Below, one piece after another: positions 59,169 through 64,000 of a DNA stretch of 64,000 nucleotides. Source of the stretch: Mesonia ostreae (GTDB taxonomy: Bacteria; Bacteroidota; Bacteroidia; Flavobacteriales; Flavobacteriaceae). The stretch is taken from positions 1-64,000 of the forward strand of contig NZ_JAVRBG010000014.1 in the NCBI RefSeq assembly GCF_031845265.1, given 5' to 3'. The translations under genes and the position numbers were made by a program. Position 1 is the stretch's first letter, and each line of letters starts with the position of its first letter. The notes beneath the pieces were generated by a model that saw only the letters and a program-made list of their open reading frames with translations, was not told where the DNA came from and made no database searches.

Positions 59169-60863
59169 GTGAAATTAAAAATCTTCTTTTACCCCCTTTT
59201 ATTTCTAAGCTTTAACTACAGTTTTAGCCAAGAGCTTCACCTGTTTCTTTTCAGCGAAAGCGAAAAAGAGCAAGAAGTTATTGATGAAATAAATTACAAG
59301 AAAAATCACACCGATATCAATTCCATACAAATTACCTTGACGGATTTTAAACAACAACTTTTTAAACAAGGCTATATTGATGCGGAAATTATAAAAGCAG
59401 AAAACAAAACTTCAAAACCTACTAAAAGCTTTCGGTATAAAATTTCTCTTGAAAAAAAATACTCCTATATAAACATACAACTTCCTGAGGGCTTTACCGA
59501 AAAATCAAAAAGCAAACTTTTTGAAGAAGCAAATACAACTAATGTAACCAGAATCCCCATCATACACCTTGAAGAAAAAATTAACGAGATCAATAATTTT
59601 CTAGCCAATCAAGGAAAGCCTTTCACGTATTCTGAATTGACAGAAATCAGTAAAGAAAATGATTCCCTCTTCGGAAAATTGCAAAACACCTCTTCCAATA
59701 TTCGAAGCATTACAAAAATTGAAATTAAAGGTTATGACAAATTTCCAAAAAATTACACCACACATTACCTTAACCTAAGAAAGGGACAATTATTCAATAA
59801 ACTGAAAATCGACGAAAAAGTAGACCGACTCAAAGACTTAAGTTTTAGCGAATCTACCAGAAACCCTGAAGTACTTTTTCAAAAAGACTCAACCACGGTC
59901 TTTTTGTATTTAAAAAAGAAAAACTCCAATAGCTTCGACGGGTATTTAGGATTTGCTACCACCGAAGAAAGTCAGAAATTAGAATTGAACGGCTATTTGA
60001 ATTTACAACTAGAGAATAATTTCAACTTCGGAGAGAAATTCAGCATTTTGTATCGAAATGACGGCGAGCAACAATTAGAATTTGATGCAAATCTAGAACT
60101 ACCATATATATTCAACACTCCCTTAGGCATAGAACTAAATCTAAATTTATTTAAAAGAGACTCCACGTACACCAATACACAAAAAAGCATTAAAACCAAT
60201 TACCAATTAAATCCTAAAATAGAATTTAGCATTGGTTACCTTCAAGAGGATTCTAATAAACTGCAAAATGATAACATCATTTCATCCAATGAAGACTTTA
60301 TTAGCAACAGATTCTTACTTGGAGCCGAATTTTATGTGCAACGTAATCCAAATTCTTTTTTCCGAAGAAATTCTTTTTTCACTACTGAAATTGGTATTGG
60401 CTCGCGAAAAACAGATACGAAAAAAGAACAACAACAAATTTATTGCATTCGTGGTGCATACCAATTCATATTCCACCCTAGAAACGCTATAAATTTACGT
60501 AACACCTCTGGATTTATAAACTCTGACAGCTACCTAACTAATGAACTTCTTCGCATTGGAGGCATCAACAGCATTAGAGGTTTTGAAGAAAACAGTATTA
60601 ATGCTAACCTATTTAGTGCCTTTCAGTTAGAATATCAGTATTTGCTTTCTAGCAGCATTTACGCACATACCATCACAGATTATGCAGTTATTGAAAGTCC
60701 AGAAATCAAAAATCATAAGAATTTGGTAAGTTTTGGCTTCGGAATGGGCCTAAAAACCAAAGTGGGCAACCTAAAGCTTATGTTTGCGAATGGCAAAACA
60801 GATGACCAAAAGTTTGATTTTAGCAACACAAAAGTACACATTCAATTGATCGCTAGATTTTAA
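59169..60863 (+). CDS. BamA/TamA-like (Omp85) outer membrane protein
   Basis: This 564-residue protein has a signal peptide ending NYSFSQ, a first soluble segment (about 30-160), a POTRA-like domain (about 178-255, ITKIEIKGYDKFPKNYTT, LRKGQLFNKLKIDEKVD) and a C-terminal barrel ending in IQLIARF with a terminal Phe. The Omp85 loop-6 signature appears as GGINSIRGFEENS. It is shorter than BamA (about 800 residues and five POTRA domains), so a specialised export or surface-assembly role is likelier than essential BamA. The start is a GTG; the superoperon promoter lies just upstream in the opposite direction. Confidence 0.8.
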   Translation: MKLKIFFYPLLFLSFNYSFSQELHLFLFSESEKEQEVIDEINYKKNHTDINSIQITLTDFKQQLFKQGYIDAEIIKAENKTSKPTKSFRYKISLEKKYSYINIQLPEGFTEKSKSKLFEEANTTNVTRIPIIHLEEKINEINNFLANQGKPFTYSELTEISKENDSLFGKLQNTSSNIRSITKIEIKGYDKFPKNYTTHYLNLRKGQLFNKLKIDEKVDRLKDLSFSESTRNPEVLFQKDSTTVFLYLKKKNSNSFDGYLGFATTEESQKLELNGYLNLQLENNFNFGEKFSILYRNDGEQQLEFDANLELPYIFNTPLGIELNLNLFKRDSTYTNTQKSIKTNYQLNPKIEFSIGYLQEDSNKLQNDNIISSNEDFISNRFLLGAEFYVQRNPNSFFRRNSFFTTEIGIGSRKTDTKKEQQQIYCIRGAYQFIFHPRNAINLRNTSGFINSDSYLTNELLRIGGINSIRGFEENSINANLFSAFQLEYQYLLSSSIYAHTITDYAVIESPEIKNHKNLVSFGFGMGLKTKVGNLKLMFANGKTDDQKFDFSNTKVHIQLIARF

Positions 60864-60981
60864 CATTTACCACCAAATAAGGGGCACAATCAAAATTAAA
60901 TCTAAAGTTTAGACCAAAATAGTTGTGTAATTAAGATATTATTAAGATTTTTGGCCTTGGCTAATTCAAATAAATTATAAA

Positions 60982-63900
60982 ATGAGAACAAAGTTTAGTG
61001 GAATTCTAACGCTATTACTAGCGTTTGTGGTGCAAATTACGTTTGCACAAGAGAAAACAGTATCTGGGACGGTGACCGATGATCAAGGTCTCCCGTTACC
61101 AGGAGTTAACATTATCATCAAAGGAACATCATCTGGTACCCAGACTGATTTTGATGGTAATTACAATTTAGAAACATCAAATGGCTCAACCTTAGTGTTT
61201 AGTTATATTGGTTTCGAAACGCAAGAGATTACTATAGGTGCAGCAAGCTCTTACAACATTACTATGGAAGCAGGGAACACCCTTGATGAAGTGGTGGTAA
61301 CTGCTTTAGGTATTAAAAGAAAAAAGGATCAAATTACCACAGCTTATGAAGTTGTAGATAGTGAGTCGCTCAATAAAGCTAACAACCCAGATGTTTTTCA
61401 AGGTTTAGCTGGTAAAGTTACTGGGCTTCAAATTACAAAAACGAATAGTGGAGTTAATTCAAGTAATAGAATTATTTTACGTGGTAATAGATCTATCTCT
61501 GGGGATAATCAAGCGTTAATTGTAGTAGACGGCGCAATTTCAAACGCTAATTTTTTACAATCTATTGATCCAAATACAATAGAGTCCGTGAATGTTATTA
61601 AAGGTGCCAACGGATCTGCCCTTTATGGACAACAAGGTTCAAATGGTGTTATCGTTGTCACAACTAGAAAAGGCACCGATACAGGAAAAATGATTGTTAA
61701 TGTAAAATCTACTATAGATTTTGAAACGGTTGCATTCGTTCCTGAGCAACAAACTAGGTATGGACAAGGATGGGATTATGGAAATGGTCCTGAGCTTATT
61801 ACTTATGAAAATGGCGCGTGGGGACCAGAATTTGATGGACAAATGGCTAATATCGGTCTTCCTCAAGCTGATGGAACTTACATTACAGCTCCATACAGCT
61901 CTAGAGGTGGAGATCACATTAAAGATTTTTTCCAAACAGGAACTACTTACCAGAATGGAGTAACTATCTCTTCAGGTGATGAAGAAGGGTATTCTTTCTT
62001 TTCTGCTCAAAATCAAAGAACAGAGTTTGTTATAAAGAATGACAAATTAAACAAATCTACTTTTAATTATAAAGGAGGAAAAACATTGGGTAAATGGCGC
62101 ATTGGTGGTAATGCTACGTATTCTTATACTGCTACTGAAGAATCTTATGCACGTGACTTTAACAATAGTATATTTAGACAATTGGTTCAAACACCTACAA
62201 ATGTACCTATTGAAGCTTTTGCAAATTCAGGAAATGAAGGACATTGGAATGGATATTACTTAAATCCATACTGGGTTAGAGATAATAAAAGAAGGAACAT
62301 AGATTCTAATAGGTTTAATTTATTAGGAGAAATTGAATACTCTTTTAATGATAACATCCAAGCATTAATAAGAACAAACGGGTTATTCAATTACAACAAT
62401 AACCAGTCTTACGGAAATGAATACAAAGAACCTCTTTCTGTTCAAGCTATAACTAATAATGGGGAGAATAGAAATCAATCTTCTTACTATTCAACTTATA
62501 ATTCTCAATACCAAAAATATTATACAGATGCTATTGTAAGTTTTAGTTATCCAGATTTAGTAGATGACTTTACCTTCGATGCTAATATTGGTTTGAATAA
62601 TCAGTATGAAAAAGTAACTCAAGTTAATGTAGGAGGAAGTGGTTTAACTGTTCCTAATTTATATTCTACAACAAACTTGTCTGGCGAATTCGATAAAAAT
62701 TATACTGGAGATAGCAGAAGTTCATCTCGTAGATATGGTGTTTATGGTAATTTAGATATAGGATATAAAGATTTTCTATTCTTAAACGTTACTGGACGTA
62801 ATGACTGGTCTTCTGTTCTTGCAAAAGAAAACAATAGTTTCTTTTACCCAAGTGCGGGATTATCGTTTATTCCAACAAAAGCATTCCCGAGTCTAAAAGG
62901 AGATGTTTTAAATTATGCTAAAATAACGGCTAGTGTAGTAAAGGTAGGTTCTGATGGCCAAATACAACCTTACAGAATTAACTCTTTGTATACGCAAGGA
63001 TATGGTTTCCCATATGGCGGAAATAATTCTTTTGTTTTACCATTATCACAAACTGACCCTGCACTTGAACCTGAATTCACTAGCTCACAAGAGGTTGGAC
63101 TTAACTTAGGATTTTTTAACGACCGAGTGACTTTTGATGGTACTTATTATCAGTTTACTACTGATAATCAGATCACGACAATTAGCACACCTGCTTCCTC
63201 TGGTTTAAGTAGTGCTACTGTTAACTTAGCTGAAACTGAAGGATGGGGAACAGAATTGGATTTAGGAATAGTACCTATTAGAACTGATGATTTTCAGTGG
63301 AATGTTAATTTTGGTTTTACAAAAAACTATACTGAAGTAGTATCTGTTACAGATGAGACTAATGAAGTTAGAATTGGAGGTAATAATGCATCTGGTATTT
63401 TTGCAATTGCGGGTGAGCAGTTCCCAACACTAAAGACTACAGGATATGCTAGAGATGACCAAGGAAGAGTTATTGTTGATCCACTTACTGGAAACCCTGA
63501 GACGGCCTCAGATTTACAAGTTCAAGGTAATACGACTCCTGATTATATTTTAAACCTAAATACATCTCTAACTTACAAAGGACTTACTCTTTCTGCTACT
63601 ATGGACTATAGAACAGGTCATGTATTTTACTCTCAAAGTTATAGTGGATATTTATTTAGTGGACAGACGGTTGAAAGTGCACAGGGAGGCAGAACAGCCT
63701 TTATATTCCCTAACTCTGCAATCCCTAACCCTGACGGAGATGGTTATATTGCAAACACCTCTGTTCCTACAGCGGGATCTGGAATAGAATTTTCAGATTA
63801 TTACGGTAGTAGTGCTGTTAGTGGGGTTGCTGAAAATTCAGTTTTTGATGCGACCGCTTTTAAACTTAGAGAATTGTCTCTTAGATACGATATTAATAAA

Positions 63901-64000
63901 GATCTTTTAGAGAATACTTTATTAACAGGAGTATCTATTAGTGCTGTTGCAAGAAATTTATTTATACTTTTCCCTGAGGAAAATAGAGGATACAATGATC
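60982..64000 (+). CDS. SusC/RagA family TonB-linked outer membrane protein (partial, C-terminus outside window)
   Basis: The gene starts at an ATG at 60982 and is open to the right edge, giving about 1006 residues. A signal peptide ending TFAQ is followed by a carboxypeptidase-like beta-sandwich (about 25-95, VSGTVTDDQGLPLPGVNIII), the TonB-box region EVVVTALGI, a plug domain (LAGKVTGLQITKTNSGVNSS, RIILRGNRSISG, ALIVVDGA, SALYGQQGSNGVIVVTT) and a long barrel. This is the SusC type that takes up glycans or other polymers with a SusD partner. The expected susD would lie beyond the window. No clear TAnnTTTG box is seen upstream; a repeated TTAAGAT lies at about 60930-60950. Confidence 0.93.
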   Translation, partial: MRTKFSGILTLLLAFVVQITFAQEKTVSGTVTDDQGLPLPGVNIIIKGTSSGTQTDFDGNYNLETSNGSTLVFSYIGFETQEITIGAASSYNITMEAGNTLDEVVVTALGIKRKKDQITTAYEVVDSESLNKANNPDVFQGLAGKVTGLQITKTNSGVNSSNRIILRGNRSISGDNQALIVVDGAISNANFLQSIDPNTIESVNVIKGANGSALYGQQGSNGVIVVTTRKGTDTGKMIVNVKSTIDFETVAFVPEQQTRYGQGWDYGNGPELITYENGAWGPEFDGQMANIGLPQADGTYITAPYSSRGGDHIKDFFQTGTTYQNGVTISSGDEEGYSFFSAQNQRTEFVIKNDKLNKSTFNYKGGKTLGKWRIGGNATYSYTATEESYARDFNNSIFRQLVQTPTNVPIEAFANSGNEGHWNGYYLNPYWVRDNKRRNIDSNRFNLLGEIEYSFNDNIQALIRTNGLFNYNNNQSYGNEYKEPLSVQAITNNGENRNQSSYYSTYNSQYQKYYTDAIVSFSYPDLVDDFTFDANIGLNNQYEKVTQVNVGGSGLTVPNLYSTTNLSGEFDKNYTGDSRSSSRRYGVYGNLDIGYKDFLFLNVTGRNDWSSVLAKENNSFFYPSAGLSFIPTKAFPSLKGDVLNYAKITASVVKVGSDGQIQPYRINSLYTQGYGFPYGGNNSFVLPLSQTDPALEPEFTSSQEVGLNLGFFNDRVTFDGTYYQFTTDNQITTISTPASSGLSSATVNLAETEGWGTELDLGIVPIRTDDFQWNVNFGFTKNYTEVVSVTDETNEVRIGGNNASGIFAIAGEQFPTLKTTGYARDDQGRVIVDPLTGNPETASDLQVQGNTTPDYILNLNTSLTYKGLTLSATMDYRTGHVFYSQSYSGYLFSGQTVESAQGGRTAFIFPNSAIPNPDGDGYIANTSVPTAGSGIEFSDYYGSSAVSGVAENSVFDATAFKLRELSLRYDINKDLLENTLLTGVSISAVARNLFILFPEENRGYND

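Noticed and set aside
60920..60960. Duplicated TTAAGAT upstream of the SusC-like gene as an operator
   Set aside because: Short A/T-rich direct repeats are common here and no other support exists.
1..64000. tRNA, rRNA, CRISPR array, insertion sequence or prophage
   Set aside because: Scanning the intergenic gaps by eye gave no tRNA T-loop pattern, no direct-repeat/spacer periodicity and no transposase or phage gene; small RNA genes could still be missed.

Overview
The window is chromosomal DNA from a member of the Bacteroidetes, almost certainly a marine-type Flavobacteriaceae. The evidence is low GC content, a single-chain SecDF, a SusC/RagA-type TonB-linked outer membrane protein, a FecR with a C-terminal DUF4974-like segment, a large adhesin with choice-of-anchor L and tandem repeats, zinc-less forms of ribosomal proteins L36 and S14, and many promoters with the Bacteroidetes -7 box TAnnTTTG. 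I see no rRNA, tRNA, CRISPR array, transposase or prophage. Nearly everything is ordinary, well-packed core genome.

Layout. 1-3026 (minus) is the N-terminal part of a giant repeat-bearing surface or secreted protein that runs off the left edge. 3310-7399 (plus) carries folE, cysS, yidD, lgt and a DUF192 lipoprotein. 7705-15381 (minus) carries secDF, mdh, a DUF6588 outer-membrane-like protein and gyrB, three of them closed by strong intrinsic terminators. 15571-22297 is mostly plus strand: a DUF2911 protein, a lipoprotein pair whose second member is an inorganic pyrophosphatase, a small membrane protein, an alpha/beta hydrolase, an RluF-type pseudouridine synthase, a Rho_N/DUF7218-like small protein, a VOC protein, an AI-2E family permease and a YkvA protein; queE lies on the minus strand among them. 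22301-22459 is an imperfect palindromic intergenic element, followed by folD and ffh (minus). 25108-28866 (plus) is a cell-surface signalling operon: ECF sigma factor, FecR anti-sigma and an STN-domain TonB-dependent transducer. argS (minus), a secreted thioredoxin, an unrecognised protein, a MarC protein, an SDR/DUF2867 protein and a BCCT transporter follow. Two pentein-fold guanidino-group hydrolases, gltA, eno and carA then occupy the minus strand.

From 58993 down to 41841 the minus strand is one continuous transcription-translation superoperon: rpsL-rpsG-fusA, then the S10, spc and alpha clusters through rplQ. It starts at a textbook promoter (TTTG, 19-nt spacer, TAAATTTG) and ends at an intrinsic terminator after rplQ. 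Three larger internal gaps (before rplC, rpmJ and rpsD) hold hairpins, and the rpmJ gap also has a perfect -7 box; these look like candidate internal control points. To the right are an Omp85/BamA-like outer membrane protein and a SusC-like transporter that runs off the right edge.

The observations most worth following are: the strictly alternating two-type repeat with DxDxxG acidic loops in only one type (1-1300); the lipoprotein-anchored pyrophosphatase (17528); an orphan intrinsic terminator upstream of ffh that implies an unannotated small transcript; a 24-codon small reading frame between ffh and folD; and the candidate ribosomal-protein leaders. I did not find a clearly new multi-gene system such as a defence or biosynthetic locus in this window.
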